A stretch of DNA of 64,000 nucleotides, taken from the NCBI RefSeq assembly GCF_003075455.1, contig NZ_QDAE01000011.1:35580-99579 (forward strand), read 5' to 3'. The notes beneath the pieces are model-generated. The model was not told where the DNA came from. It did no database searches and saw only the letters and a list, made by a program, of their open reading frames with translations. The stretch's first letter is position 1. The number at the start of each line of letters is the position of its first letter. This document shows positions 55,196 through 64,000 of the stretch, piece by piece. The DNA comes from Arthrobacter sp. Bz4 (GTDB taxonomy: Bacteria > Actinomycetota > Actinomycetes > Actinomycetales > Micrococcaceae). The position numbers and the translations under genes are program-made.

Positions 55196-56638
55196 CTAGG
55201 GCTTGCCGCCCTCCGGGGAATCTTCGCCGTTGGTTGGCTGATCCCCGGACTCGGGCGACTCGTCTGGTGACGGGGTCTCCTCAGTTTCGTCGAAGCCGCC
55301 GTCCAGTAACCGCTGCAGGGCAGCGTCCACCTCGGAATCCGACGACTCGGCGAGCTGTCGACGCTGGCTGAACCCCTGAGGGTCGTCGAGATCCTCGGCG
55401 GTCGGTAGCAGATCGGGGTGTTCCCACACCGCATCGCGGCCTTCGATGCCCCGTTCGGCGGTGAGATGGGCCCAGAGCGTGGCAGCGTCGCGTAGCCGTC
55501 GTGGACGCAATTCAAGGCCCACCAGGGAAGCGAACGCATGTTCGGCCGGCCCGCCGGTGGCGCGCCGGCGGCGGACCATTTCCCGCAGCGCCGCAGACGA
55601 CGGCAGATTCGCGGTGGCAGCGGCGGTCAGTTCATCGACCCACCCCTCCACCAGGGCCAGGGCAGTCTCGAGCCGCACCAGCGCAGCGTCCTGCTGCGGG
55701 GTACGTTCCGGCATGAAGACACCCTCGGAAAGGGCAGCCTGCATGGACTCGGGATTGGACGGGTCGATGTCCCGTGCCACTTCCTCGATCTTTGACATGT
55801 CGATGTGAATGCCCCGGGCATAGCTCTCAACTGCACCGAGAAGGTGCCCTGAAAGCCAGGGGACCTGGGTAAACAACCGGGTATGGGCGGCTTCACGGAC
55901 GGCGAGGAACAGCCTGACTTCCTGCTCGGGAATATCCAGACCCTCGCCGAAGGCCGCGACATTCACTGGCAACAGGGCCATCTGGCCCTCTGCCAGGGGG
56001 ACCCCAATGTCGGTGGAACTAACAACATCCTTGGACAGGGCACCCACGGCCTGGCCGAGTTGCATCCCGAACATCGCCCCACCGAGATTCTGCAGCATCG
56101 AGGAGGCGCCGCCCATCATGGTCTTCATCTCCTCCGGCAGTTGCCCGGAAATGGCGTCGGACAGCGCCTTGGCGATGCTCACCGCCACCGGTTCCGTGAG
56201 GCGCTTCCAGGTGTCCATGGTGGCCTCGACCCATTCCGCGTGGGACCACGCGCGGCCAAGGGTGTTGGTGGAGGGGAAATCGGTGACAGGGTCGAGCCAC
56301 ATCTCCGCAAGCCTCAGCGCCTCATCGACGTCGCGGCGCTGCTGAGGGGTGACCGAGGGGTCCCCATCGGCTGCCGCGACGCGGCGCGCGTGGTCGTGGG
56401 CGAGCTGCCAATTCACCGGCCCATCGCTTTGTGCCGCGAACATTGCCTGAACCTGCTGCATCATCATCGCCATGGCCTGCGGATCGGACGGCAGACCAGC
56501 GGCTTTGGCGAGCTCCTGCGGATCCATGCCCTGCGCATTGCCGCCCATCAGACGGGCCAGCATCTCGGAGAGGGGATCCTTGGGGGTGTCGCCGTCGTCG
56601 TTGGACGGATCTGACGGGTTGGAGGTCACTGCTACCAC
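55196..56638 (-). CDS. DUF2342 family zinc-dependent metalloprotease-like protein
   Basis: The 480-residue protein belongs to the actinobacterial DUF2342/TIGR03624 group called zinc-dependent metalloprotease or F420-associated hydrolase. Recognisable parts are NWQLAHDHARRVAAADGD, REAAHTRLFTQVPWLSGHL and IDMSKIEEVARDIDPSNP. I do not see a classical HExxH, so protease activity is unproven. The C-terminal 70 residues are acidic and disordered. GTG 56638 is the start. It diverges from the PDZ/Lon-like gene, as in mycobacteria (Rv3195 and Rv3194c, from memory). Confidence 0.87.
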   Translation of the reverse strand: MVAVTSNPSDPSNDDGDTPKDPLSEMLARLMGGNAQGMDPQELAKAAGLPSDPQAMAMMMQQVQAMFAAQSDGPVNWQLAHDHARRVAAADGDPSVTPQQRRDVDEALRLAEMWLDPVTDFPSTNTLGRAWSHAEWVEATMDTWKRLTEPVAVSIAKALSDAISGQLPEEMKTMMGGASSMLQNLGGAMFGMQLGQAVGALSKDVVSSTDIGVPLAEGQMALLPVNVAAFGEGLDIPEQEVRLFLAVREAAHTRLFTQVPWLSGHLLGAVESYARGIHIDMSKIEEVARDIDPSNPESMQAALSEGVFMPERTPQQDAALVRLETALALVEGWVDELTAAATANLPSSAALREMVRRRRATGGPAEHAFASLVGLELRPRRLRDAATLWAHLTAERGIEGRDAVWEHPDLLPTAEDLDDPQGFSQRRQLAESSDSEVDAALQRLLDGGFDETEETPSPDESPESGDQPTNGEDSPEGGKP

Positions 56639-56932
56639 CGGTCCTGGAATTGGCTGCTGGGATGGGCTGCTCGTCTACTGCTGGTTGTGGGCTCTAGCCA
56701 CAGTCGTCGAACATCGTGTCGGTTCTTCCACGTTACCCGCCGTGTCGCGGGGTTGTCCCGAACGCGCTGAACCGTTCGCTGAGGGCAAAGCGGCGGCGGC
56801 CGGTCGGTGGGTGCTGGACTCGCGCCCAGGAAGTACGCTAAAGAAGCTCGATGATGCGCGGTTCGGCCGCGGCAGAGCAGCATGAAGGACCACCAGGGCA
56901 TGCGCAGTGTCTGACGAAGAGAAGGTTTCCTG

Positions 56933-58033
56933 TTGACCCAGCCCACCTACAACGACCCGCCAGTGCCGCCCACCAGGGCCAAACGGGATCCCCGGTTCAC
57001 TGTGATGGCAGTGTCCGGGTTCCTCGCACTGCTCCTGGGCGGCGCCGCCGTCCTGCTGCCGGCGCCCTATGTGGTCGAATCGCCTGGGCCAACGTTCAAC
57101 ACGATCGGGGAAATCGACTCCCAGCCGCTGATCGAAGTAGAGGGCCGCCAGACCTACCCCACCTCCGGCGACCTCGACCTCACCACCGTGTATGTGACGG
57201 GTGGGCCGGGGACCCAGCTTGGCATCTTCGAAGTGTTCAGAGCCTGGCTGAATCCCACCGAATCTGTGGTGCCACGCGAACTCCGGTATCCGCCGGACGC
57301 CACCCAGGAAGACATCCAGGAGCAGAACGCCGTCGCCATGACCTCATCGCAGGAATCGGCTATCGCTGCTGCGCTCGGTCACCTCGATATCGACTTCGAC
57401 GAGGAACTCTCGGTTGCGGGCCTGATCGAGGATGCGGCAGCTACCGGCATTCTGGAAGAGGGCGACGTCATCACCTCGGTGGACGGCACTGACATCACGA
57501 ACATCGGAGTCCTCCGGGAGTCCCTGAACGCCGCGAACGGCGACTCAGTCGACCTTGGGCTACTGCGCGACGGCGGGGAGGTCACCGAGGCGGTGACCCC
57601 CAAAGAATCCGAGGGGGGCGATTTCCAGCTCGGCGTGGGTCTGGTCGCTAACTTCACCTTCCCTTTTGATATCACTATTGCGCTCGACAACGTCGGCGGC
57701 CCCTCGGCGGGATCAATGTTTGCCCTGGGCATTGTTGACCTGCTCACCGAGGGCGAACTCACCGGCGGTAAACACTTCGCGGGGACGGGCACCATCGACT
57801 CTGCGGGTCAGGTGGGGCCGATCGGAGGAATTCGCCAGAAACTAGCCGGTGCACGGCAAGCAGGAGCTGAAGTGTTCCTGGCCCCAGCCGCGAACTGCAA
57901 TGAAGTGGTGGGCTATGTGCCGGACGGCTTGCAGGTGGTGCGGGTGGAGACACTCGACGACGCGGCGGAAGCTGTCCGCACGCTGGGAGCGGGCGAGGAC
58001 GGTTCGGCCCTCCCCACCTGCGAAGCCGGGTAG
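56933..58033 (+). CDS. PDZ-domain Lon-like (S16) serine protease
   Basis: The 366-residue protein (TTG start, AGAAGG upstream) has one membrane span at about 25-45 and an exposed body. A PDZ domain lies at about 150-225 (GILEEGDVITSVDGTDI). The S16 domain has the catalytic Ser258 in GGPSAGSM and Lys303 in IRQKLAGARQAG. This is the YlbL type, a membrane-anchored Lon-like protease with the catalytic dyad outside. Its substrate is unknown. UPF0182 follows on the same strand after 216 bases. Confidence 0.92.
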   Translation: MTQPTYNDPPVPPTRAKRDPRFTVMAVSGFLALLLGGAAVLLPAPYVVESPGPTFNTIGEIDSQPLIEVEGRQTYPTSGDLDLTTVYVTGGPGTQLGIFEVFRAWLNPTESVVPRELRYPPDATQEDIQEQNAVAMTSSQESAIAAALGHLDIDFDEELSVAGLIEDAAATGILEEGDVITSVDGTDITNIGVLRESLNAANGDSVDLGLLRDGGEVTEAVTPKESEGGDFQLGVGLVANFTFPFDITIALDNVGGPSAGSMFALGIVDLLTEGELTGGKHFAGTGTIDSAGQVGPIGGIRQKLAGARQAGAEVFLAPAANCNEVVGYVPDGLQVVRVETLDDAAEAVRTLGAGEDGSALPTCEAG

Positions 58034-58249
58034 GTCGGCCAGTCGACCGGCTTCCCGGCCGCGGCGGGTGGTGATTTGGACACAGTTTCATTTCGATCTG
58101 GTGTCAGGCCGCCCGGATCGGAACGAAATTGGGTGGCCCGGACGTGTTCAAGGCAGAATGGAGATTCATGGAACCAGTCCGTCGTGCCGCTGATTTTGGC
58201 GGTTCGAGAGCGGTTTCCGTGATCCAACGGATCCAACGATGAGGTAAAT
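58034..58249. other. 216-base gap before UPF0182
   Basis: No gene is credible here. A direct repeat GATCCAACG occurs twice at 58221-58238, just before the UPF0182 ribosome site GAGG (58241-58244). No clear promoter pair was found. Confidence 0.4.
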
Positions 58250-61200
58250 GTGACTTCCGGACCAGACCGGCCGTTCGGCAGCAGGCCGAGCCAAACCAAT
58301 TCCAGTAGCGCGAAAAGACGCAGCCCGCTGATCCCGACGTTGGTGGTGCTGGCCGTTCTGGTCATCGCCTTCGTATACGTCTCACAGGTCTACGCTGACG
58401 TCCTGTGGTACAACCAGCTCGGCTTTGTGGAGGTCTTCGTCACCGAAAACCTTTCACGAATCGGACTGTTCGCGGCTGCCTTCCTGATCATGGGCGCCAG
58501 CGTGTACTTCAGCCTTCGGGTGGCTTACCGGTCCCGCCCAATTTACGCGCCCGACAGTGCTGTCCAGGACAACCTGAACCGGTATCAGGCGCAACTTGAA
58601 CCGATCCGTCGACTTCTGATGCTCGGCATCCCCGTGGTGCTGGCTGCATTCGCCGGAACGGCGGCCGCCTCCCAGTGGCAGCCAGTCCTGCTGTTCTTCA
58701 ACCAGGAACCGTTTGGTGAGCAGGACCCGCAGTTTGGTCTGGATATTGCCTTCTACGTCTTCACTTTGCCGTTCCTGACCTTCGTGGTCGGCTTCCTGAT
58801 CAGCGTGGTCATCATCAGCGCCATCGCGGGTGTCCTCACCCATTACCTGTACGGCGGAATCCGCCTTGAGGAAAAGGGACTCTTCACTTCCAAGGCCGCC
58901 AGGATTCACGTCGCTGTGCTGGCTGCCCTGTTCCTGCTTCTTCAGGGCGTGAACTACTGGCTGGACCGGTATGCCACCCTGACCGGCACCGGAGGGAACT
59001 GGGATGGGGCCCTGTACACGGACGTCAACGCGGTAATCCCCACCAAGGCGATCCTTGCCGCGGCGGCCATTATTGTCGCTGTTCTGTTCATCGTGTCAGC
59101 AGTCATCGGACGGTGGCGGTTGCCGATCATCGGTACCGCAATGCTCGTCATCGTGGCGATTCTCGCTGGTGGAGTGTACCCGTGGGTCATTCAGCGTTTC
59201 CAGGTGGTACCGTCCGAGTTCAGCCGCGAGGAACCGTTCATTGAACGCAACATCGATCTGACCCGCGCGGCCTACGGTCTCGACGAGGTGGAGACCATCG
59301 ACTATAACCCGGTAGAGACACCGGAAGCGGGCGCTCTCAACGCGGATGGCGAGACCACCGCGAACATCCGGTTGCTCGACCCGAACCTGGTCAGCGACGC
59401 GTTCAGCCAGCTGCAGCAGTTCCGTCAGTACTACCAGTTCCCCCAGACGCTCAACGTAGACCGGTACGAGATCGACGGTGAGATCGAGGACACGGTGATC
59501 GCTGTCCGTGAGCTGAACACCGCCGGTGTGCCGGACGGCTGGATCAACGAGCATGTGCTCTATACCCACGGTTACGGCATTGTCGCCGCGGCCGGTTCGA
59601 CCACCGAACCGGATGGCCGCCCCACGTTCATCCAGTCCGGCATCCCCTCAACCGGTGCGCTCGGTGACGAGTCCACCTACGAGCCGCGGATCTACTTCGG
59701 CGAGGAGTCACCGCTGTACTCGGTGGTTGGAGCTCCTGAAGGCGCGAACCCGATTGAGATCGACCGTCCCCAGAGCGAAGAATCCGATCAGCAGTCTCGC
59801 AGTACCTTCCAAGGCAGCGGCGGACCCAATGTGGGAAACATCTTCAATCGATTGGTCTACGCGCTGAAGTTCCAGTCAACTGATCTTCTGCTCTCGGATC
59901 AGGTCAACAGCGAATCCCAGATCTTCTACGACCGGGACCCGGTCGAACGGGTCGAGAAGGTCGCCCCGTACCTGACGCTCGATGGCAACAGTTATCCAGC
60001 GATCGTCGATGGTCGGGTCAAGTGGATCATCGACGGGTACACGACGACCTCGGATTACCCCTACTCGACGCAGCAGGAACTCCAGTCCGCGACCCAGGAC
60101 TCGCTGACCGCCGAGGGTCTCGCCACGGCGCTCCCACCGGAGCGGGTCAACTACATCAGGAACGCCGTCAAGGCGACGGTTGACGCCTACGACGGATCGG
60201 TGGACCTGTACGCCTGGGACGAGGAAGACCCCATTCTCAGGGCGTGGCAGAACATCTACCCCTCCTCGCTGCAGCCCTATAGCGAGATGTCAGCTGATTT
60301 GATGTCCCACGTCCGCTACCCGGAGGATCTGTTCAAGGTGCAGCGTGAATTGCTCGCCCGGTACCATGTGACCGAGACCGAGCCGTTCTACAGCAACAAC
60401 GAGGCCTGGAGCGTCCCGAACGATCCCACCCTCGAGGGCGACGACATCAGCGTTCCACAGCCGCCCTACTACCTAACACTGCAGATGCCGGAACAGGAGG
60501 GGGCCAGCTTCTCGCTGACCACTCCATTCATCCCCTTCGTCCCGGCGGGCCAGGAAGCACGAAATGTGCTGTACGGCTTCCTCGCCGCAGACGGCGACGC
60601 CGGCACCGGCGAGGACGGCGTGAAATCCGATACCTATGGCACCCTGAGACTGCTTGACTCTTCCGGCCGTGACTCAGCCGTCGGACCAGGTCAGGCAGCC
60701 AACCTGTTCAACTCGGACACCACAGTGTCGCAGGAGCTCAACCTGCTGCGACAGGGTGCCTCTGAGGTGATCAGCGGGAACCTGCTGACGCTGCCAATCG
60801 GTGGCGGCGTCGCGTACGTCCAGCCGGTGTATGTCCAGTCCTCGGGTGATTCATCCTTCCCGGTTCTCCGGCGCGTACTGGTGAGCTTCGGTGAGGAGGT
60901 TGGCTTCGCGCCAACCCTGGACGAGGCCCTCGATCAGGTGTTCGGTGGTGACTCGGGAGCCGTGACAGGTGATACCGAGAATGTGGGTGAGACCCCGGCA
61001 GACCCTGCTGCGCCTCCCGCAGAAGGTGATCCCGCCGACGGCGAGCCCGCCCCCGAGCCGACTGAGCCCGTCACTGGGGGCACCGACAACCCGTCAGCCG
61101 ATCTTCGGGCGGCCCTGGAGGATGCCAACACGGCCATCCAGGACGGCCAGGACGCCCTCGCTGACGGCGACTTTGCAGCCTATGGCGAAGCTCAGGATCG

Positions 61201-61273
61201 ACTGAGCGACGCTCTGGCCCGGGCGCTTGACGCCGAGGAACGCCAGTCAGGGACCGCACCAGCAGGGGAGTAG
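58250..61273 (+). CDS. UPF0182 family large membrane protein
   Basis: The 1007-residue protein starts with GTG after GAGGT. About seven membrane spans lie in the first 320 residues (for example [20 protein letters not shown] and [20 protein letters not shown]). They are followed by a large extracytoplasmic domain with [39 protein letters not shown] and [20 protein letters not shown], the UPF0182 pattern. The C-terminus has an acidic Pro-rich linker and a short helix. The function is unknown to me. Its place after the PDZ protease is conserved in mycobacteria. Confidence 0.93.
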   Translation: MTSGPDRPFGSRPSQTNSSSAKRRSPLIPTLVVLAVLVIAFVYVSQVYADVLWYNQLGFVEVFVTENLSRIGLFAAAFLIMGASVYFSLRVAYRSRPIYAPDSAVQDNLNRYQAQLEPIRRLLMLGIPVVLAAFAGTAAASQWQPVLLFFNQEPFGEQDPQFGLDIAFYVFTLPFLTFVVGFLISVVIISAIAGVLTHYLYGGIRLEEKGLFTSKAARIHVAVLAALFLLLQGVNYWLDRYATLTGTGGNWDGALYTDVNAVIPTKAILAAAAIIVAVLFIVSAVIGRWRLPIIGTAMLVIVAILAGGVYPWVIQRFQVVPSEFSREEPFIERNIDLTRAAYGLDEVETIDYNPVETPEAGALNADGETTANIRLLDPNLVSDAFSQLQQFRQYYQFPQTLNVDRYEIDGEIEDTVIAVRELNTAGVPDGWINEHVLYTHGYGIVAAAGSTTEPDGRPTFIQSGIPSTGALGDESTYEPRIYFGEESPLYSVVGAPEGANPIEIDRPQSEESDQQSRSTFQGSGGPNVGNIFNRLVYALKFQSTDLLLSDQVNSESQIFYDRDPVERVEKVAPYLTLDGNSYPAIVDGRVKWIIDGYTTTSDYPYSTQQELQSATQDSLTAEGLATALPPERVNYIRNAVKATVDAYDGSVDLYAWDEEDPILRAWQNIYPSSLQPYSEMSADLMSHVRYPEDLFKVQRELLARYHVTETEPFYSNNEAWSVPNDPTLEGDDISVPQPPYYLTLQMPEQEGASFSLTTPFIPFVPAGQEARNVLYGFLAADGDAGTGEDGVKSDTYGTLRLLDSSGRDSAVGPGQAANLFNSDTTVSQELNLLRQGASEVISGNLLTLPIGGGVAYVQPVYVQSSGDSSFPVLRRVLVSFGEEVGFAPTLDEALDQVFGGDSGAVTGDTENVGETPADPAAPPAEGDPADGEPAPEPTEPVTGGTDNPSADLRAALEDANTAIQDGQDALADGDFAAYGEAQDRLSDALARALDAEERQSGTAPAGE

Positions 61274-61304
61274 GGCGGCAACTAGCCTCCCAAATCCCGC
61301 CGAT

Positions 61305-61333
61305 TTGCACTATCCACCCCGGGGCCGTAACGT
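61305..61333 (+). promoter_or_regulatory. promoter of the initiator tRNA gene
   Basis: TTGCAC (61305-61310), 17 bases, TAACGT (61328-61333): a near-consensus sigma-70-type promoter with the tRNA 5' end 12 bases downstream. Confidence 0.75.
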
Positions 61334-61344
61334 TGAGTCTACGC

Positions 61345-61418
61345 CGCGGGGTGGAGCAGTTCGGTAGCTCGCTGGGCTCATAACCCAGAGGTCACAGGTT
61401 CAAATCCTGTCCCCGCAA
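61345..61418 (+). tRNA. initiator tRNA-Met (CAT anticodon)
   Basis: The cloverleaf folds cleanly: acceptor CGCGGGG (61345-61351) with CCCCGCA (61411-61417), anticodon loop CTCATAA, and T arm ACAGG/CCTGT. The first acceptor pair is a C-A mismatch and the anticodon stem has GGG/CCC, both hallmarks of the initiator tRNA. The CCA end is not encoded (A73 is followed by CGA), so it must be added after transcription. A terminator follows directly. Confidence 0.95.
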
Positions 61419-61424
61419 CGAGAG

Positions 61425-61469
61425 AAAGATCCCGGTCAGTGTTAGACACACTGACCGGGATCTTTTTTT
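61425..61469 (+). terminator. intrinsic terminator after tRNA-fMet
   Basis: An 18-base perfect stem (61425-61442 with 61448-61465), TAGAC loop, and a run of seven T from 61463 to 61469. It is the most classical terminator in the window. Confidence 0.92.
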
Positions 61470-61537
61470 GTGCTCAAGGCCGGGAAGCAGCGGGTAGGGT
61501 CGCGGTTTGAACGCCATCCCTGCCCGCTGCGGGGTTC

Positions 61538-62938
61538 CTAGGTGCCGCGCAGGTCCTGATAGGCGGACAGTGCCCGTTCGCGGGTTTCTGCCAGGTCCAC
61601 CACGGGGGAGGGGTACCCCGCTGGGGCGTCAGCGTCCTTCCACGGTTCGTGAATGTTTCCGGCGTCCCTGAGTTCCGGGACAAAGCGTTTGAGGTAGATC
61701 CCCTCTTTGTCGAACTTCTTGCTTTGCGTCACCGGGTTGAAAATTCGGAAATAGGGCGAGGCGTCAGCCCCGGATCCAGCGACCCACTGCCAGTTGGCGG
61801 GGTTGCTCGCGGAGTCAGCGTCGACCAGCGTGTCCCAAAACCATTGTTCGCCAACCCGCCAGTCCACCATGAGGTTCTTGATGAGGAAGGAGGCGGTAGC
61901 CATCCGTACCCGGTTGTGCATCCACCCGGTGTCCCAAAGCTGCCGCATCCCGGCGTCGATCATTGGATAACCGGTGCGGCCTTGCTGCCAGGCTCCGAGT
62001 TCGCTCTGGGTAGGCGTCTGCCAGGCAAAACCGTCGAAGTCCCGTCGGTAGTTCTGGGTGGCCAGATCGGGGTTGTGGAAGAGCAGCTGCCAGCAGAATT
62101 CCCGCCAGCCGACTTCGGAGCCGAAAACCTGGATGTCCCGGGCAGCCGATGAGTTGGTCGATGCCTTGGCCGCATGCCAAACCTGGAAGGGGCTGAGCTC
62201 GCCGAATCTGAGGTGCGGTGAGATTCGGCTGGTGCCTTCCACCGCCGGAAGGTCACGGTTCGCTGCGTAACCCTCGACTGGGCCATCAAGGAAATCGTCC
62301 AGCCGTTCCCAGGCACCTGCTTCCCCGGGGTGCCACTGCTGCTGCAGGCCCCCCGACCAATCGGGCGTGGTCGGCAGCAGCTGCCAGGAGGCGAGCTCCT
62401 CAGACGGCAGCGTTGGCCCCGCCAGCCGTTTGGGTGGCGCCAGGGGTGCCCGCGGCTCCGGTTGGTTCTTGCAGGCCCGCCAGAACGGCGTGAACACCTT
62501 ATAGGGGCCGCCAGCGCCCGTCGTGACCTGCCATGGCTCGAAGAGCAGATTCGCCTGGTAGCTGGCTGCTTCGATTCCGGTGTCCCCGCACCATGATTTC
62601 AGGTCAGCATCGATCGTCCGCTCGGGTTGGGCGTAGCGCCGGTTCCACAGCACGCGTTCCGCTCCGGATTCAGCGACCAGCCCGCGGATCACTGCTCCGG
62701 CCGGGCCCGACCGCAGGACCAGTTGGCCGCCGAGATCCTCAACGGCATGGGACAGGTTGGCCAGGGAATGGTGCAGCCACCACCGGGTCGCCCCGCCCAG
62801 GGGTCGGATTCCTGGGCTTTCCTCATCAAGCACATAACAAATAATGAGGTCGTCTGCGTCGATGTCGAGCGCTGCAGAGAGGGCTGGATTGTCGCCAAGC
62901 CGGAGGTCGTCGCGGAGCCATACGATAGTTGGTGCCAT
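61538..62938 (-). CDS. phrB: deoxyribodipyrimidine photolyase
   Basis: Photolyase splits UV-induced cyclobutane dimers using blue light and FAD. The 466-residue class I protein starts MAPTIVWLRDDLRLGDNPAL (antenna domain) and has the FAD and DNA-binding blocks TGYPMIDAGMRQLWDTGWMH, NRVRMATASFLIKNLMVDWR and DADSASNPANWQWVAGSGAD. The in-frame start at 63037 is not used: ATG 62938 has a TAGATT box seven bases upstream and matches family length. Cryptochrome is an alternative, but the residues look like CPD photolyase. Confidence 0.93.
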   Translation of the reverse strand: MAPTIVWLRDDLRLGDNPALSAALDIDADDLIICYVLDEESPGIRPLGGATRWWLHHSLANLSHAVEDLGGQLVLRSGPAGAVIRGLVAESGAERVLWNRRYAQPERTIDADLKSWCGDTGIEAASYQANLLFEPWQVTTGAGGPYKVFTPFWRACKNQPEPRAPLAPPKRLAGPTLPSEELASWQLLPTTPDWSGGLQQQWHPGEAGAWERLDDFLDGPVEGYAANRDLPAVEGTSRISPHLRFGELSPFQVWHAAKASTNSSAARDIQVFGSEVGWREFCWQLLFHNPDLATQNYRRDFDGFAWQTPTQSELGAWQQGRTGYPMIDAGMRQLWDTGWMHNRVRMATASFLIKNLMVDWRVGEQWFWDTLVDADSASNPANWQWVAGSGADASPYFRIFNPVTQSKKFDKEGIYLKRFVPELRDAGNIHEPWKDADAPAGYPSPVVDLAETRERALSAYQDLRGT

Positions 62939-62945
62939 GCACGCT

Positions 62946-62951
62946 AATCTA
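62946..62951 (-). promoter_or_regulatory. -10 box of phrB
   Basis: TAGATT on the minus strand ends seven bases before the ATG at 62938, with no ribosome site, again the leaderless pattern. Confidence 0.5.
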
Positions 62952-63046
62952 CCTGCAGCGCCCCGCTTTGCTGAGCTTGTCTGCCCGGGCAGCAGAAGGC
63001 CGGCGCCCCCTGGGTGGGTGACGCCGGCCGGATGCACTACTGGGTG

Positions 63047-63826
63047 TTACTGGCCAGGCTGGTACTCGTCCGTGTCGCTACCCTGGCTGATGGCGGACGG
63101 AGTCCGCCCGGAGGAACCGCCGGATTTGAGGGCAGCCAGCCGGGCTTCGACCTCGGTCTGCTCGCCGAGGTCTTCGAGGCTTTCGAACTGGGAGTCCAGG
63201 CTTGAGTTCGCCAGTTCGGCCTGGCCAAGAACCCTCGCCTCTTCGCGCCGGATCTTCTCTTCGAAGCGGCCGACTTCGCTGGTGGGATCCATGAAGTCGA
63301 TGCTCTTGACCGCGTCGTGAACCTGCTGCTGGGCTTGAGCGGTCCGGGACCGGGCAATCAGCTCGTCCCGCTTGCTGGTCAGTTCGTTGAGCTTGCCCTT
63401 CATCTGGTTGAGGCCGGTCTTCAGCTTCTCAACAATCTCTTCCTGTGACCCGATGGTGGGCTCGGCGCCACGGGCTTCATTCTCGGCGGTCATCTGACGC
63501 TGGATTGCGACCTTCGCGAGATTGTCGAACTTCTCGGCATCGACAGTGTCACCGGCGTTGCGGTATTCGTCGGCCTTCTTCGACGCGGCGAGAGCCTTGT
63601 TGCCCCAATTACGGGCGTTATCAAGATCTTCCTTATAATCTTCCTGCAACATCCGCAGATTGCCGATGGTCTGAGCCACGGCGCTTTCCGCTTCGGCGAT
63701 GCTGTTGGTGTAGTCGCGGACCATCTGGTCCAGCATCTTCTGGGGATCTTCGGCCTGGTCGAGGAGAGAGTTGATGTTCGCCTTGGCCAGCTGGGCAATA
63801 CGTCCGAAAATTGACTGTTTTACCAT
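63047..63826 (-). CDS. PspA/IM30 family phage shock protein
   Basis: The 259-residue protein is almost entirely helical and charged, with long coiled coils. It starts MVKQSIFGRIAQLAKANIN and continues with LLDQAEDPQKMLDQMVRDY, the membrane-binding amphipathic helix and opening of PspA/IM30. RAEPTIGSQEEIVEKLKTGL-like heptads follow, and the tail is Ser/Gly-rich. The family forms ESCRT-III-like assemblies that protect the inner membrane. AAAGG before the ATG at 63826 is the ribosome site. The gene upstream ends in a Gly-rich tail typical of TPM proteins, a common partner of PspA. Confidence 0.92.
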   Translation of the reverse strand: MVKQSIFGRIAQLAKANINSLLDQAEDPQKMLDQMVRDYTNSIAEAESAVAQTIGNLRMLQEDYKEDLDNARNWGNKALAASKKADEYRNAGDTVDAEKFDNLAKVAIQRQMTAENEARGAEPTIGSQEEIVEKLKTGLNQMKGKLNELTSKRDELIARSRTAQAQQQVHDAVKSIDFMDPTSEVGRFEEKIRREEARVLGQAELANSSLDSQFESLEDLGEQTEVEARLAALKSGGSSGRTPSAISQGSDTDEYQPGQ

Positions 63827-63901
63827 GGGGTTGCCTTTCGCTTAGCGTCTGTTCTGGGTAAATATTCACCCCTACGGGGTGAGGATTATGAGTTTTGCGG
63901 G

Positions 63902-64000
63902 CTAGAAGTCGCCGCCGCCACCGCCGAAGCCGCCGAATCCGCCGCCGCCACCGCCGAAGCCGCCGAATCCGCCGCCGCCGAACATGTCGCCGCCACCGCC
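63902..64000 (-). CDS. TPM-domain-type protein, Gly-rich C-terminus (cut by window edge)
   Basis: The last 32 codons before a TAG at 63902 read as Gly and Phe only, apart from Asp and Met (for example DMFGGGGFGGFGG, ending GGGDF). Such tails are found on TPM-domain membrane proteins (YgcG-like), which often precede pspA. The coding part upstream is outside the window, so the TPM assignment is inferred. It reads toward pspA 75 bases away. Confidence 0.65.
   Translation of the reverse strand, partial: GGGGDMFGGGGFGGFGGGGGGFGGFGGGGGDF
63911..63982. repeat. 30-base tandem repeat in Gly-rich tail
   Basis: A 30-base unit beginning GCCGCCGCCACCGCCGAAGC occurs at 63911-63940 and 63941-63970, with a partial third copy to 63982. 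It encodes the repeating Gly/Phe residues of the tail and could vary in copy number by slippage. Confidence 0.8.

Noticed and set aside
63860..63890. Short stem TCACCCC/GGGGTGA between the TPM-type gene and pspA
   Set aside because: Seven base pairs with a three-base loop and no T run is too weak to call a terminator; it may be incidental.
1..64000. CRISPR arrays, transposons, prophage or toxin-antitoxin pairs
   Set aside because: No direct-repeat arrays, transposase motifs, phage structural genes or paired small genes were seen on either strand.

Overview
The window is GC-rich, densely coding chromosomal DNA from an actinobacterium, most likely a member of the Micrococcaceae close to Arthrobacter (inferred from family content and protein style, not from a database search). 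Markers are the actinobacterial DapD type, a GluABCD glutamate transporter, HemQ and a coproporphyrin-type heme pathway, the AdnA/AdnB end-resection nucleases, UvrD2 with an HRDC domain, DUF3117 and DUF3107. No phage, transposase, insertion sequence or CRISPR array is visible, and no gene-free stretch exceeds 300 bases.

Layout: 1-4066 galE (cut by the window edge), two hypotheticals, then divergent dapD and dapE (lysine and peptidoglycan precursor). 4107-7478 gluABCD on the minus strand. 7598-9656 a LOG-family protein, a DivIVA-motif protein, tag and DUF3117. 9715-12688 an O-methyltransferase, then sigE, its anti-sigma factor and tatB. 12738-18346 mrp, DUF1003, an MgtE_N/CBS protein, a stress-like membrane protein and aminopeptidase P. 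18425-28690 a PHP hydrolase, an orphan DNA methyltransferase, a DEAD-box helicase, an RNase II-type enzyme, a ferritin-like protein, selO, a small membrane protein, DUF3107, a TetR regulator and moeZ. 28826-39110 is a nearly complete heme set: hemA divergent from hemE-hemY-hemQ-hemH-hemC-hemD-hemB-hemL. 39196-41827 metNIQ. 42041-54946 a DNA repair block: DnaQ-like exonuclease, alkyltransferase-like protein, adnA, adnB, a phosphotransferase, nudC, uvrD2 and a YgjP-type metallopeptidase. 54985-64000 an aldo/keto reductase remnant, a DUF2342 protein, a PDZ/Lon-like protease, UPF0182, initiator tRNA, photolyase, PspA and the end of a TPM-type protein.

Much of the gene order recalls Mycobacterium tuberculosis neighbourhoods from memory (the dapD/dapE to mrp region, and the rhlE to UPF0182 region). 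Here the heme and methionine-transport genes sit between moeZ and the alkyltransferase-like gene.

Two features run through the whole window. First, four conserved genes (sigE, the RNase, hemD, adnB) each carry one single-base deletion that breaks the frame. Conserved protein resumes exactly in the next frame, so sequence or assembly error is the best explanation. Second, at least sixteen genes have a TANNNT hexamer ending 6 or 7 bases before the start codon, which indicates widespread leaderless transcription and also fixes many starts.

I did not find a convincing undescribed system. The best leads are a perfect palindrome between tetR and moeZ, the orphan methyltransferase, the alkyltransferase-like/adnAB operon, and a hairpin between gluB and gluC.
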